From: Firm-04 sp045591925
GTDB lineage: Bacteria; Bacillota; Clostridia; Oscillospirales; Ruminococcaceae
Assembly: GCA_045591925.1 (NCBI GenBank)
Contig: JAZNTW010000036.1
Location: 1-64,000 of the forward strand
DNA length: 64,000 nucleotides
Reading direction: 5' to 3'
Below the pieces are notes generated by a model, which had not been told where the DNA came from, did not search any database, and worked only from the letters and a program-made list of their open reading frames with translations. How positions within the stretch are numbered: position 1 is the stretch's first letter; each line of letters starts with the position of its first letter. Both the position numbers and the translations under genes were made by a program. Of this stretch, positions 1 through 8,375 are shown piece by piece.

Positions 1-338
1 CGGTTCTTTTCGGAAATGGCAAAAAACAGATTCTGCACAACCATTGAATGAAATCGGCACGCCGAAGAACAAACAGTGATGATCCGCTTTACATCAAAGA
101 AGATCACCGTGCAATCTTCCACTGCCAGTACATCATTCAGAAGCACACCGCTTTCTGGAGCAACATACGCTTCGCCGAACATTTCTCCTGCACCGATCAT
201 CTGAATGATACTGCGATTTTCCCAATAGTCATCACGCTGAACATGAAGTTTTCCCTCTGCAAGCACCAATATTGTGTCGATGTGTTCTCCCTGACGGAGA
301 ACATATCCAAGGGATGATTCTTCATCTGTTCGAACCTC
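1..338 (-). pseudogene. Crp/Fnr-type cyclic-nucleotide-binding domain fragment
   Basis: Reading the minus strand from 338 down gives an open frame with the hallmarks of a Crp/Fnr effector-binding beta-roll: GYVLRQGEHIDTILVLAEGK, then a phosphate-cassette-like region GAGEMFGEA, then the start of the dimerisation helix. The frame begins directly after a stop codon at 339-341 with no ATG, so the N-terminus of the regulator is missing; the C-terminal helix-turn-helix would lie outside the window. In the family this domain senses a small ligand and the HTH binds DNA. A 5' truncation beside mobile-element remnants suggests a rearrangement break near 340. It could still be expressed from an unseen start, so pseudogene status is inference. 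Confidence 0.6.
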
Positions 339-408
339 TTACCGTAGAGGGGAATGACTTTCTTCACTTCAACCTGCATCGGCTTATAGTTATGAGCCTT
401 GTGATTGA

Positions 409-624
409 GCAGAGCATGACGGCTTTGAGATCGTCACACACCCGATGACGCTGGATTATCATCTGCACAATATGTACTGGGAGGATGTGTTGCGCAAGGC
501 GGTCAATCTGGGCTATAAGTCTCACATGACTAAAATTGCAGCGCTGTTCTGTACGATCGCCGATAACCTTTCTGATCTCAGCGAAGATGAGGAGGAAGAT
601 AATGACGATTATCAAGGCGATTAA
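409..624 (+). pseudogene. amidoligase-like C-terminal remnant
   Basis: The frame opens after a TGA at 406-408 and reads AEHDGFEIVTHPMTLDYHLH followed by MYWEDVLRKAVNLGYKSH. The phrase GFEIVTHPMTLDYH is typical of the putative amidoligase family found on Firmicutes mobile elements (COOH-NH2 ligases of the glutamine-synthetase fold). After GYKSH the sequence no longer resembles the family and ends in an acidic tail (LSEDEEEDNDDYQGD) whose codons overlap the relaxase start at 602. I infer an in-frame deletion that joined an amidoligase piece to the end of a small mobilisation gene. There is no start codon in a good context, so it is called a remnant. Confidence 0.5.
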
Positions 625-1702
625 CGAAAAGGGGACTGATAAGAAGAGCCTTTACAAAAAGAAGGACTATCTGACAGCCGATTCCAAAACCAACGGTGGC
701 AAATTTGTGGTGACATTCAATTGTATGAGTCCGTATGTGATAGAGGAAATGCTATCTGTAAAGCGAATCTTTCATAAATCGGGAGGGCGATGTTGGTTTG
801 AATATGTAATCTCACCGACACCGGATATTCCTTCAAGATCTAATGAAGATTATCTTGAACTAGCCAAGGAAGTCGCCGGTCTGTTTCCGGGATTCCAGTG
901 CCTTTGTGTTCTGCATCTGGATTCTAAGACCAGGCACCTTCATTTTATGTTTAATTCCGTTTCCATCAAGGACGGGAAGAAATACCAGCAAAGTCCGTCA
1001 GGATTACAAACGTTCAAACAGAAAACAAATGACATTCTGAGGAAATATGACTTCGATATCTGCAAGCTCAGTATTAACGAGATTCTGGACACCAACGACT
1101 ATTCCGATGCTGAGAGCTTCGAATATCTTGAAATCGACGAAGGCTTGTTCTTGTCAGAGGTTGTGTCCGTAGATCGGAAAATTGATATTAGTAATCAGGA
1201 TATCTGCATTAATGAGTACGATCCTGTATACGTTGACTACCCGTTCTTCCAAAGTGAAGGGAGTATGATTGATATGAATAATACATATAATCCGTACGCA
1301 ATGACAATGAGGTCGGAAGCACCAGCGTCTCAGCTTCCTGCTCAGAACAACACCGCAAAGGTGCCGCAAACACCGCAGCAAATTGTTGAGCCTTCTCAAC
1401 TGGCAAGACCAACGCTCTCTGTGCATATCGGGCGTAAACACACCGTGCATCATACGACTGACGGCTTGACGGATGAGACAGTGACATCACTTCGACAATT
1501 AGCTGCACCGACTATCGAAGATCTCAACAATACAGCGCGGATGGGAATTACGCTGTGTGAAACGCTAAATGCCAAAGGGCTGAATTACGATGTTGCGGTT
1601 TATGGTATGCCGCAGACCGAAAGTTTCTTCGGAAACAGTATTCAGATTGATCCAACATCAATGGCCATAGATGCGGATTTTACGATTGAAGACGACAAAT
1701 AA
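602..1702 (+). CDS. MobA/MobL-type relaxase, short form
   Basis: This 366-residue protein resembles plasmid and IME relaxases that nick DNA at an origin of transfer. The N-terminal half has a conserved relaxase layout, including CVLHLDSKTRHLHFMFNSV with the HxH metal-binding pair of the HUH fold. The C-terminal half is low complexity (Pro/Gln/Ala-rich near residues 235-265) with no helicase or primase domain. The start at 602 was chosen because GAGGAGG lies 7 to 10 bases upstream and the ATG overlaps the end of the preceding frame; an earlier ATG at 536 lacks such a site. A hairpin terminator follows at once. It is most likely the mobilisation gene of an eroded mobilisable element; whether it is active is unknown. 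Confidence 0.65.
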   Translation: MTIIKAINEKGTDKKSLYKKKDYLTADSKTNGGKFVVTFNCMSPYVIEEMLSVKRIFHKSGGRCWFEYVISPTPDIPSRSNEDYLELAKEVAGLFPGFQCLCVLHLDSKTRHLHFMFNSVSIKDGKKYQQSPSGLQTFKQKTNDILRKYDFDICKLSINEILDTNDYSDAESFEYLEIDEGLFLSEVVSVDRKIDISNQDICINEYDPVYVDYPFFQSEGSMIDMNNTYNPYAMTMRSEAPASQLPAQNNTAKVPQTPQQIVEPSQLARPTLSVHIGRKHTVHHTTDGLTDETVTSLRQLAAPTIEDLNNTARMGITLCETLNAKGLNYDVAVYGMPQTESFFGNSIQIDPTSMAIDADFTIEDDK

Positions 1703-1707
1703 ATGAT

Positions 1708-1745
1708 AAGCAGGGCAGTTCCTCGTGAGCTGCCCTGCTTTTATT
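1708..1745. terminator. bidirectional intrinsic terminator
   Basis: The 11-bp stem AAGCAGGGCAG pairs with CTGCCCTGCTT and is followed by TTATTAT. It lies between the convergent relaxase and S41 peptidase genes and can serve both. Confidence 0.85.
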
Positions 1746-1787
1746 ATAATCTATTGGGGTGTGAATGTCGAGTATTTCTGAGTGCCA

Positions 1788-3512
1788 TTACTCTGCATGA
1801 TCTTCCAGATACTTGATTGCCCAATTCAGCTCATAGTCCTGTTCGTCACGGAATATTGCCATAGCGGCATCATGATCCAGCGGAATGCGCTTCTCAACCG
1901 GATTTCTGCTGATACGGTCGGGTTTGGTTTCGACATTCGGAACACCGGTTTCATCCAGAATCAGACCGGTCGGGAAGCCAAATGTCACAGCGCCGCCGGA
2001 CAGCACACAAACGCCGCCTGTCTCCTGATTGCATCCGCAGGGATCCGTGATGCCGGCAAGTGTAACATTCGGCAGCTTGGAAAGATAGAGCGCTGTTCCG
2101 TCGCCGGCGCTGATGCAAACATAGTTTGTCAATGCAACGACCTGCAAATCAGCAAACTCACCAGTGCCGTGAATGCCGTGATCGGATACGCAGGTATACT
2201 GTCCGTTTTTGCGGATTCCGAGCCCCTGACCGTACCATTCCTGATCTGTCAGCAGATCACAAAGCGCACAGCCGATCTCATCAAAGCCGCCCATATTATT
2301 GCGCAGATCAACCACGAGATACTCCATGCCCTGTGTTTTCAGATCGTTCAGCTTTTCACGGAACATCTCTCTTGCCCATTTGTGATCGCCCATGAGATAG
2401 CCGAGAGTATCCTGCACACCACTTTCTGTGCCCTCTGCAAGCAACTGGATATAGCCGCATTTGTCATTCAGCATTTTCGATTTGAAATTCGCAGCATAGA
2501 TTTCCTCTGCCGTTTCAAATTCCTGCTCGTGGGTAAAGCGCTCAAATGCTTTGTGATGCGATTCCATATTTCCGATATCAGAAAGCTTGACCGTCTGCTC
2601 CTTTTCGTTTTTGTCAAGGTAGGATACCTCGACAGTTTCTTCGCCGGTCAGGCAAAGATTCATGACGGCGAGAAAATCATCGTTTGCCTTTACGGGCATT
2701 CCGAGATCAGCAACATCCTCATCCGCCGCTTGCAGTACAGGCTTTCCGTTCCATTTTGTAATGACAGTGCCGTCCGAAATACCTTGCTTTTGCACAGCTT
2801 CGTCCGTGCAGATTGCGATTACTTCGCCGTTGCTTAACCGAACCATAGACAAACCATAGCCGTATAACTTCCGGTCTGTCTTGTAGGTATCGCTGTCATA
2901 ATCGCCATCAACAAAAACATGACCGTCATGCAGCTCATTCTTGACAAAATCAAGTGCTTCCTCAAATTTTGCTGGATTCTGTTCCTGCTCTGCTTCCTGC
3001 ACCAGCGGGAGATATTTTTCTTCCAGTGCAGCAAAATCAACCGCTTTCCATTCCTTCAGAACATAGTGGTGATCCAATGTCTGCATCAATGCGCGAAAGG
3101 ATTCGGTATAGCTTTTGCGCGAGAAATTGAAGAAATTCGGAGCTGTTACGCAAAAATAGAAACCTGTGGCAGCACTCAGCAGCACAACCGGAACCATCAT
3201 AATGCGATGTCCGGTTTTCCGTTTTGCGGTGATGAGCGGGAAAAGCGCCAGAATTCCAAGCAGATAAAGCGGAATAAAGCTGGAAAGCAGCATCGTGCAG
3301 GAGCTGACATAGATCACAAAATGCGCAATGCAAATCAGCAGCGGCAGCAGGCAGAGCAGCCGCCAGCGTCCCAGTTTTTTCGGATCATCACGCCATATAT
3401 GATGCAGAACTGCAAGAATCAGCATGACAAGAAGAACTCCGATGCCCCATAGCATCTGTATTTTGTTTGCCGTTGCAAATACATGTTGAAGCGAGCCGAA
3501 AAATGTATTCAT
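1788..3512 (-). CDS. S41-family peptidase with N-terminal membrane domain
   Basis: The 574-residue protein begins with about four hydrophobic segments (near residues 19-39, 52-70, 73-95 and 104-122). A large extracytoplasmic part follows that matches the tail-specific/S41 peptidase fold: the helical start HHYVLKEWKAVDF, a PDZ-like stretch with GISDGTVITKWNGKPV, the core motif LVVDLRNNMGGFDEI and the nucleophile region NYVCISAGDGTAL with the presumed catalytic Ser. The Ser of ISAGDG is seen; a classical CtpA Lys is not obvious, so the mechanism may follow the tricorn/IRBP-like branch. AAAGGA lies upstream of the ATG. The left end of an IS3 copy begins about 40 bp upstream of the start. Its substrate is unknown; it is probably cell-surface processing of peptides. 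Confidence 0.75.
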   Translation of the reverse strand: MNTFFGSLQHVFATANKIQMLWGIGVLLVMLILAVLHHIWRDDPKKLGRWRLLCLLPLLICIAHFVIYVSSCTMLLSSFIPLYLLGILALFPLITAKRKTGHRIMMVPVVLLSAATGFYFCVTAPNFFNFSRKSYTESFRALMQTLDHHYVLKEWKAVDFAALEEKYLPLVQEAEQEQNPAKFEEALDFVKNELHDGHVFVDGDYDSDTYKTDRKLYGYGLSMVRLSNGEVIAICTDEAVQKQGISDGTVITKWNGKPVLQAADEDVADLGMPVKANDDFLAVMNLCLTGEETVEVSYLDKNEKEQTVKLSDIGNMESHHKAFERFTHEQEFETAEEIYAANFKSKMLNDKCGYIQLLAEGTESGVQDTLGYLMGDHKWAREMFREKLNDLKTQGMEYLVVDLRNNMGGFDEIGCALCDLLTDQEWYGQGLGIRKNGQYTCVSDHGIHGTGEFADLQVVALTNYVCISAGDGTALYLSKLPNVTLAGITDPCGCNQETGGVCVLSGGAVTFGFPTGLILDETGVPNVETKPDRISRNPVEKRIPLDHDAAMAIFRDEQDYELNWAIKYLEDHAE

Positions 3513-3620
3513 TGTTTTTTCCTTTCCGATTTTGAAGTGTTATAATAAAAGTACAGTTGCAAACCACCCAAAAATCTGATAGAATAGAAGTAACAAAACA
3601 AATTAGACGAGGTGGAGAAC

Positions 3621-3890
3621 ATGAACTACAGCAAAGAATTCAAAGAGGAAGCCCTGAAGCTGTCCGACGAGATCGGCGTAAAGAAAGCAGCAGCCCAGCT
3701 CGGATTGAAGTATTACACGCTTGCTGACTGGCGCAGCAAACGCAAGGAGCAGCTGAATGCTCCCAGACTTTCCGATGCGGAGCAGCAGCGTCGGATCCGT
3801 GAGCTGGAGCGTGAAAATGCCGAACTTCGGCGTGCCAATGACATTCTGAAAGACGCACTCGGTTTCTTCGCAAAAGACCGGAAGAAGTAA
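3621..3890 (+). CDS. IS3-family transposase OrfA
   Basis: OrfA is an 89-residue helix-turn-helix protein (MNYSKEFKEEALKLSDEIG, then KKAAAQLGLKYYTLADWRSK) with a leucine-zipper-like C-terminus (RIRELERENAELRRANDILK). It binds the element ends and supplies the N-terminus of the OrfAB fusion transposase. The ATG at 3621 is preferred over a GTG at 3612 because GAGGTGGAG sits just upstream and the second copy of the element starts at the equivalent residue. The stretch GCAAAAGAC near 3870 is a plausible site for the programmed -1 shift into OrfB. Confidence 0.9.
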   Translation: MNYSKEFKEEALKLSDEIGVKKAAAQLGLKYYTLADWRSKRKEQLNAPRLSDAEQQRRIRELERENAELRRANDILKDALGFFAKDRKK

Positions 3891-3940
3891 AGACCTGTGA
3901 ACGTCACCTGTTCATCCTGGAATTCAAGGGAATTTACACC

Positions 3941-4784
3941 GTGAAAGAGATGTGCAGAGTGCTGAAAATCGGCGAATCAGGTTATTACAGATGGCTGAAA
4001 AATCGCAATAAACCGACAAAACAGCAGCTTCTTCTGGTCAAAATTAACGTCATTCTTGCTGAACACGAGGACAATGACAACTACGGTGTACGTCGGATGC
4101 ACACTGCACTTTGGCAGAACAGTGTGCAGGTGAGCATCCGTACAGTATACAGAGCCATGAAAACGGCTGGATTGCTGCATAAAAAGCGCACATCGCATGG
4201 CATCACAAAGGCTGATACAGAAATTCAGGAGCAAGAGAATCTGATCAAGCAGAATTTTCATGCGGATGAGCCGCTGAAGAAGTTATTAATAGATATTACA
4301 GAGGTTCCCTGCATGGACGGAAAGCTCTATGTTTCGCCGATTATGGACTGTTTCAATGGCGAGATCGTGGCGTTGGAGATGCGTGATAACATGAAGAAAG
4401 AGCTGTGTGTGGATACGCTGCAACAGTTGAAAAGTGGCTATGGCAAGCGTGTTTCCGGTGCAATTCTGCACAGCGACCGTGGAAGCCAGTATACAAGCGG
4501 CACATTCCGTGAGAAACTGCGGAGCATGGGCATGGTCCAAAGTCTGAGCGGCGTGCATCATTGTTATGATAATGCCCGTATGGAGATCTTTTTTTGCGAC
4601 GTTGAAGAAGGAGAAGTTGTACCGGATCCCAACGCATCGGATGACGAGGGATGAAGTCAGGACAATAATTTTCCGGTATGTGTTCGGGTATTATAACACG
4701 ATTCGGGTCACAAGTTTTAATCCTGATGGGCTGCCGCCGGTAGCTTACAGGGAGATGTATTTGTCGCAGGGTGTTGCGGCTTGA
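3941..4784 (+). pseudogene. IS3-family transposase OrfB, frameshifted
   Basis: OrfB is the DDE integrase of the element. HTH_21-like sequence (VRRMHTALWQ), the first Asp in LLIDITEVPC, the second in ILHSDRGSQYTSG and the Glu in NARME are all readable. Immediately after that Glu a run of seven T at about 4590-4596 carries one extra base, so the first frame ends at 4654 with unrelated residues while the true C-terminus (ATLKKEKLYRIPTHRM) continues in another frame to 4784. The frame is open upstream of 3941 back to OrfA, as expected for expression by ribosomal frameshifting. The lesion removes the conserved Lys seven residues after the catalytic Glu. Confidence 0.85.
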
Positions 4785-4899
4785 TGGTTGCTATTGGGAT
4801 TTTGGGTGAGATTTGACTGCACATTTATTGTCAAGTCCATTCTGTGATAAAATAATAATAGAAGATTCTTGAAATCATATTCTTTAGATGGAGGGCTGT

Positions 4900-5619
4900 A
4901 TGGATAAAAAATACCAGATTTTTATTTCTTCTACATATACTGACTTGATCGAAGAACGTAAAAAAGTTCGTGATGTAATTCTATCTATGTATCAGTTTCC
5001 TATTGGCATGGAGATGTTTAGTGCCGCAGATGAGGAACAGTGGGAGATTATTAAAGACACAATAGATTCTTCCGATTACTATGTCCTTATTATCGGAAAG
5101 CGGTATGGCTCTGTAATTAATGATGGACCAGATAAAGGAATAAGTTATACAGAGAAAGAATATCGATATGCCCAAAGCATTGGTCTTCCGATTCTTGCAT
5201 ACATCAAAGAGGATTCCGCAATAACTGTCGACAAGTTGGATAGTGATCTTGAGTTGCTAAAAAAACTTCAGACCTTTAAAGATGATGTTAAAACCGGTCG
5301 TGAGGTTAAATGGTTTAGTACGATTGATGAATTGGGTACTGAAGTTACTCTATCGCTTCATAAAGCAATGAACCGAAAGAATCGACCTGGCTGGATCAGG
5401 GGAGATTCTATTGACATTGAAAAAAGCTTATCTGAATTAGTTGAGTTAAGTTCGAAGAATCGTGAACTTCAAGAGCAAAACGCACAACTCTTCGGTTATT
5501 TTTATAGCTACAACAAAAATGTATGTTCTAAAATTGGTAAAAAAGTAAACCGAGGCGTTGACACAGAAAAGGAAACCGAGGCATTGAAATTATCTCGGCC
5601 TCGGTTATCAATTTTTTAG
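4900..5619 (+). CDS. DUF4062-domain protein, possible defence-related sensor
   Basis: The 239-residue product begins with YQIFISSTYTDLIEERKKV, the hallmark of DUF4062, and continues with VLIIGKRYGSV and YTEKEYRYA. DUF4062 is a TIR-like Rossmann fold that usually forms the N-terminus of larger proteins, often STAND NTPases of suspected immune function. Here only the DUF4062 part (about residues 1-165) and a short coiled coil (ELSSKNRELQEQNAQL) are present. The last 40 residues read through an intrinsic terminator hairpin, so the original C-terminus was probably lost by frameshift or deletion near 5500. GGAGGG precedes the ATG at 4900. The gene sits right after the IS3 copy. A role in defence is only inferred from the family. 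Confidence 0.65.
   Translation: MDKKYQIFISSTYTDLIEERKKVRDVILSMYQFPIGMEMFSAADEEQWEIIKDTIDSSDYYVLIIGKRYGSVINDGPDKGISYTEKEYRYAQSIGLPILAYIKEDSAITVDKLDSDLELLKKLQTFKDDVKTGREVKWFSTIDELGTEVTLSLHKAMNRKNRPGWIRGDSIDIEKSLSELVELSSKNRELQEQNAQLFGYFYSYNKNVCSKIGKKVNRGVDTEKETEALKLSRPRLSIF
5574..5617 (+). terminator. intrinsic terminator overlapping the DUF4062 frame
   Basis: AACCGAGGC pairs with GCCTCGGTT and is followed by ATCAATTTTTTA. It lies inside the last codons of the upstream frame, which suggests that the annotated C-terminus there is not ancestral. Confidence 0.75.
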
Positions 5620-5909
5620 GAATTATACAAAGTTATACAGCATTCATCACCGGAATTTAATTGAAATTCTAAAGTTGTTAATGTATCATTTGCAATTACA
5701 TCACTTGATACTATATACGCCCCTTCTCCCCACTCCCTAATATTATTTAAAGTAAATGATTTGAAGTGTCTTAGTATAATATCCTTACTATTATTCTTAC
5801 AGTCTGCTAACTTTATAATTATAACGGAAGTTGAATAGTTTATGTGAATATCCTTCAGTAGATAATCATGCAATCCAGAGTCTATGAACAGGTGAAATAT
5901 TTCTTTCAT
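5616..5909 (-). CDS. small protein, immunity-like, unrecognised family
   Basis: The 97-residue protein (start MKEIFHLFIDSGLHDYLLKD) has no signal peptide or membrane segment. It is compact, mixed alpha/beta and weakly acidic. The ATG at 5909 follows GGGGTGGTGG; an in-frame start further upstream would overlap the preceding remnant. Five bases upstream is the stop codon of a fragment that looks like the end of a secreted toxin (5914-6006), and small unique genes directly after toxin tails are usually immunity genes. The function is inferred from position only; the family was not recognised. Confidence 0.5.
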   Translation of the reverse strand: MKEIFHLFIDSGLHDYLLKDIHINYSTSVIIIKLADCKNNSKDIILRHFKSFTLNNIREWGEGAYIVSSDVIANDTLTTLEFQLNSGDECCITLYNS

Positions 5910-5913
5910 GATA

Positions 5914-6006
5914 TTACCACCACCCCTCATATTCATCGCCAGGATAAAAATGTGTATCTCCATTAGCCCCTGGAATTTTGGTGTTACCATACAAATGAAA
6001 CAGATT
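5914..6006 (-). pseudogene. putative toxin C-terminal remnant
   Basis: The minus strand reads CNLFHLYGNTKIPG then ANGDTHFYPGDEYEGWW before a stop at 5914-5916. This resembles the extreme C-terminus of a polymorphic toxin or secreted effector. It has no start and its upstream part is replaced exactly at the stop codon of the dockerin gene (6005). It is too short for family assignment; the evidence is composition and position beside an immunity-like gene. Confidence 0.3.
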
Positions 6007-8149
6007 ACAATTTCATCAGTACACGCTTCATCATGGACAGGTCACTGGCATCAAGGTGATTATCATTGTTGAAATCTGCCGCTTTCCAGTCTCTCAGCTC
6101 CGTATCCTGAACAGCAAGCAGCCACTTCTGCAATATCATCGCGTCTGCGGTATTGCACGCACCGTCAGCATTCACATCGCCCTTTATCACCTGAGTCGTC
6201 CATTCGGAAATTGGGGTTACAGCCGGTGTCCATGCAGGCTGTGTTTCTCCCTGTTTCAACGGAATACAGGCAATGGAAATCGTTGTATTCTTCGTATTGG
6301 TCAGATAAACCGCAAGCTTTCTGTATTCACTGTTGTCCTTCTGATTCGATACGGCACGGGATGTCGGCAGTAATTCAGCGTTCATCACAGTAAATTTTCC
6401 TTCATTACTGATGATACCGACCCACAGTTTCTCTGAACCAACGGTTACTATGGCACTTCTGCCGTCATTCGTAAGCGAAATCTGTCCCTTCGTGTGCGCA
6501 AACCAGTATATCTCACCGGGAGCATTCAGTACGATTTCATCCTGAATGATGACACATTCTTTTTCCTTTATCATTTTCAGCCCGCGGACAACACGTTCCG
6601 CACCGCTCGGTTCGTATGCTTCAGTCAGATCGGTAATCGCAAATGCTTCGTTTCCACCGCTGAAACCAGTGATCAGACATTCTGCGCCTTCCTGCTGATC
6701 GAGCTCCTGAGACGGGTTGATCACAAGCGTGTTATGTCCTTCCGCCCGGATCCGATAGGAATACTGACGGTTTTCCAGCTCATAATTCTCATTGCCCAGA
6801 TCAGTAAAGAATCTTGCGCCATTTGATTCGAGATAGAATGCCCCCAGATCGTAGTGACCGTGATATTTATAATTGTTTGTGCCGGCATGAAGTGCCGCAA
6901 CGATTCCGCTTTCATCCCATGTATTCCGGAAGCTGGCATTGGAAGCCCCAATCTCGCCCCAGTCCGTCGGACTGTCTGCGGAGGAAGCAGGCGTCTGATC
7001 CTCATCGATCCAAAGCAGATCAAGATAATTGAAGCTGTCATCCGGAATCTTCTTCATGCGAATTGCAGATATACCGTAGTCCTGATAGTATTCACCCAGC
7101 CAAAGAAGCACTGCCCAGCCGGTATCGCGGCTGTCTCCGTCGTCGCCGAAGCTGAATGATTTGGAAGTATTGGAGCTCATATAGCGGACAAAATCAACTG
7201 ATTTGCGCAGTCCGTCAAAATCCGAAAGGCCGTAATCCGTTCCGGCGGCACTTCTCAGTGCAGAAGAATGCAGTCCGAGATAATATGTCGCATAATCCCA
7301 ATAACCGAGACCCTCGCTGTATGTGCCGTCTTTTGGACTGTAAGCACGGCGGACAAAAGAATATGCTTCCTTGTAAGCGTAGTTGAGGACATCAGCCGCA
7401 ATGCTTCTTGCATCTTCTTCGTCTCCGAATGCAAGCGCCGCCATGCTCATGCTCCCGGTGCAGACCAGCTTCCAGTTATCACCAGGATAATCCTGATACC
7501 ATTTATAGGTACGGGTTCGGGGCTTGTCCTCAAAATCCTCCATGACCTGCATAAAACCTTTTTCAATCATATTCTGCCGGATGAACGCCCGCTGCGCATC
7601 GTCCATCCATTGATAGAGCCAGTCATAGCCGAGCGCAAAGCCCGTGCTCATTTCCGCAGTATCGAGAAAATGCCTCGGATTCCAGTCCTGGAAATCACAA
7701 GCGGCTTTCAGTTCCGCGTAGCCGCGCTGTGCATATTTTTCATCGCCGAAAATATTGTATGCAAGAGCCAGTGCTGCAACTCTCCGCTGGATTTTTTTGG
7801 ATGTTTCAAGGAGACGGATTCCGTCCGGAATCTCATACTGACATACCGGCTGTTCCATGATCCGGTCTGCTTCCCCGCGCAGCTTCTCAAGCAGAACCGC
7901 CGTTACGGAATCATCCCCGATATGTGTTTTCAACTTTGCAAATTTCTCTTCCGTCATGATAATACGCGGATGCGCGTTCATGCCGTTTTTCCCGATCATA
8001 TCACAGATAATCTGTTCACCGCTGATAAACTCGCCGAAGCTTTCCGACTGTGAACTGTCGGCACCGGTATTCTCAGCATATACACGAAACGGTATCATAG
8101 TAATGACCATGACCAGTACAAACAGCATACTGAACAGCTTTCTTTTCAT
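6005..8149 (-). CDS. heparinase II/III-like polysaccharide lyase with C-terminal dockerin
   Basis: This is a 714-residue secreted protein. Residues 1-25 are a signal peptide (MKRKLFSMLFVLVMVITMIP, cleavage near VYA). Residues about 50-380 form an alpha/alpha toroid (FLDTAEMSTGFALGYDWLYQ, DGTYSEGLGYWDYATYYLG). Residues about 410-630 are the heparinase II/III C-terminal beta-sheet domain with HYDLGAFYLESNG and RAEGHNTLVINPS. Residues about 650-714 are a type I dockerin with two calcium loops (GDVNADGACNTADAMILQKW and DFNNDNHLDASDLSMMKRVL). It probably cleaves uronic-acid polysaccharide by beta-elimination and docks to a cohesin scaffold outside the cell. GGGAGGG precedes the ATG at 8149; the ATG 27 bases earlier lacks one. 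The substrate cannot be read from the sequence. Confidence 0.8.
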   Translation of the reverse strand: MKRKLFSMLFVLVMVITMIPFRVYAENTGADSSQSESFGEFISGEQIICDMIGKNGMNAHPRIIMTEEKFAKLKTHIGDDSVTAVLLEKLRGEADRIMEQPVCQYEIPDGIRLLETSKKIQRRVAALALAYNIFGDEKYAQRGYAELKAACDFQDWNPRHFLDTAEMSTGFALGYDWLYQWMDDAQRAFIRQNMIEKGFMQVMEDFEDKPRTRTYKWYQDYPGDNWKLVCTGSMSMAALAFGDEEDARSIAADVLNYAYKEAYSFVRRAYSPKDGTYSEGLGYWDYATYYLGLHSSALRSAAGTDYGLSDFDGLRKSVDFVRYMSSNTSKSFSFGDDGDSRDTGWAVLLWLGEYYQDYGISAIRMKKIPDDSFNYLDLLWIDEDQTPASSADSPTDWGEIGASNASFRNTWDESGIVAALHAGTNNYKYHGHYDLGAFYLESNGARFFTDLGNENYELENRQYSYRIRAEGHNTLVINPSQELDQQEGAECLITGFSGGNEAFAITDLTEAYEPSGAERVVRGLKMIKEKECVIIQDEIVLNAPGEIYWFAHTKGQISLTNDGRSAIVTVGSEKLWVGIISNEGKFTVMNAELLPTSRAVSNQKDNSEYRKLAVYLTNTKNTTISIACIPLKQGETQPAWTPAVTPISEWTTQVIKGDVNADGACNTADAMILQKWLLAVQDTELRDWKAADFNNDNHLDASDLSMMKRVLMKL

Positions 8150-8196
8150 AGCGTTCCCTCCCCTATCTGACTGCATCGTCGCTGCGGTATATAATC

Positions 8197-8225
8197 ATTA
8201 TAACATACAGACTGCTTCTCGTCAA
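8197..8225 (-). promoter_or_regulatory. sigma-A-type promoter of the lyase gene
   Basis: On the minus strand TTGACG (8225-8220) and TATAAT (8202-8197) are separated by 17 bases, about 47 bases upstream of the start codon. Confidence 0.75.
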
Positions 8226-8231
8226 TACATT

Positions 8232-8375
8232 TACTGGAAAGCAGGACTGCGCACTTTCAACGGCACAGTCCGGACTCAGCCTGACGGAGACAGCTTCCGC
8301 AATATTGATCTTTCTTCCGGTGACCGGTTCATCCCAAAAGCGGAGTCCAAGGCACAGTGGGAAGAAGCTAAGTAG
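8232..8375 (+). pseudogene. remnant of a secreted protein, related to 21757-21835
   Basis: The plus strand reads YWKAGLRTFNGTVRTQPDGD and on to a stop at 8373-8375. The first 75 to 80 bases are nearly identical to 21757-21835, where the same reading frame leads into a dockerin, so both are pieces of one gene family. No start codon and no catalytic domain are present. After about 8325 the two copies diverge. It sits directly upstream of the lyase promoter. Confidence 0.5.

Larger units (their letters stand above)
3551..4822 (+). mobile_element. IS3-family insertion sequence, copy 1
   Basis: This element of about 1.27 kb is bounded by imperfect inverted repeats. The left end (3551-3576) contains CCACCCAAAAATC and the right end (4797-4822) contains GATTTTGGGTG; the outer parts, GTACAG and CTGCAC, also pair approximately. 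It encodes OrfA and a frameshifted OrfB. The copy at 22925-24197 has the same ends and the same length. No convincing target duplication is visible. The frameshift makes autonomous movement unlikely. Confidence 0.85.

Noticed and set aside
1782..2837. 351-residue frame on the plus strand
   Set aside because: It is antisense to the S41 peptidase, which has clear motifs and a good start.
3551..4822. Target-site duplication for the IS3 copies
   Set aside because: Flanking bases do not match convincingly at either copy, so none is claimed.
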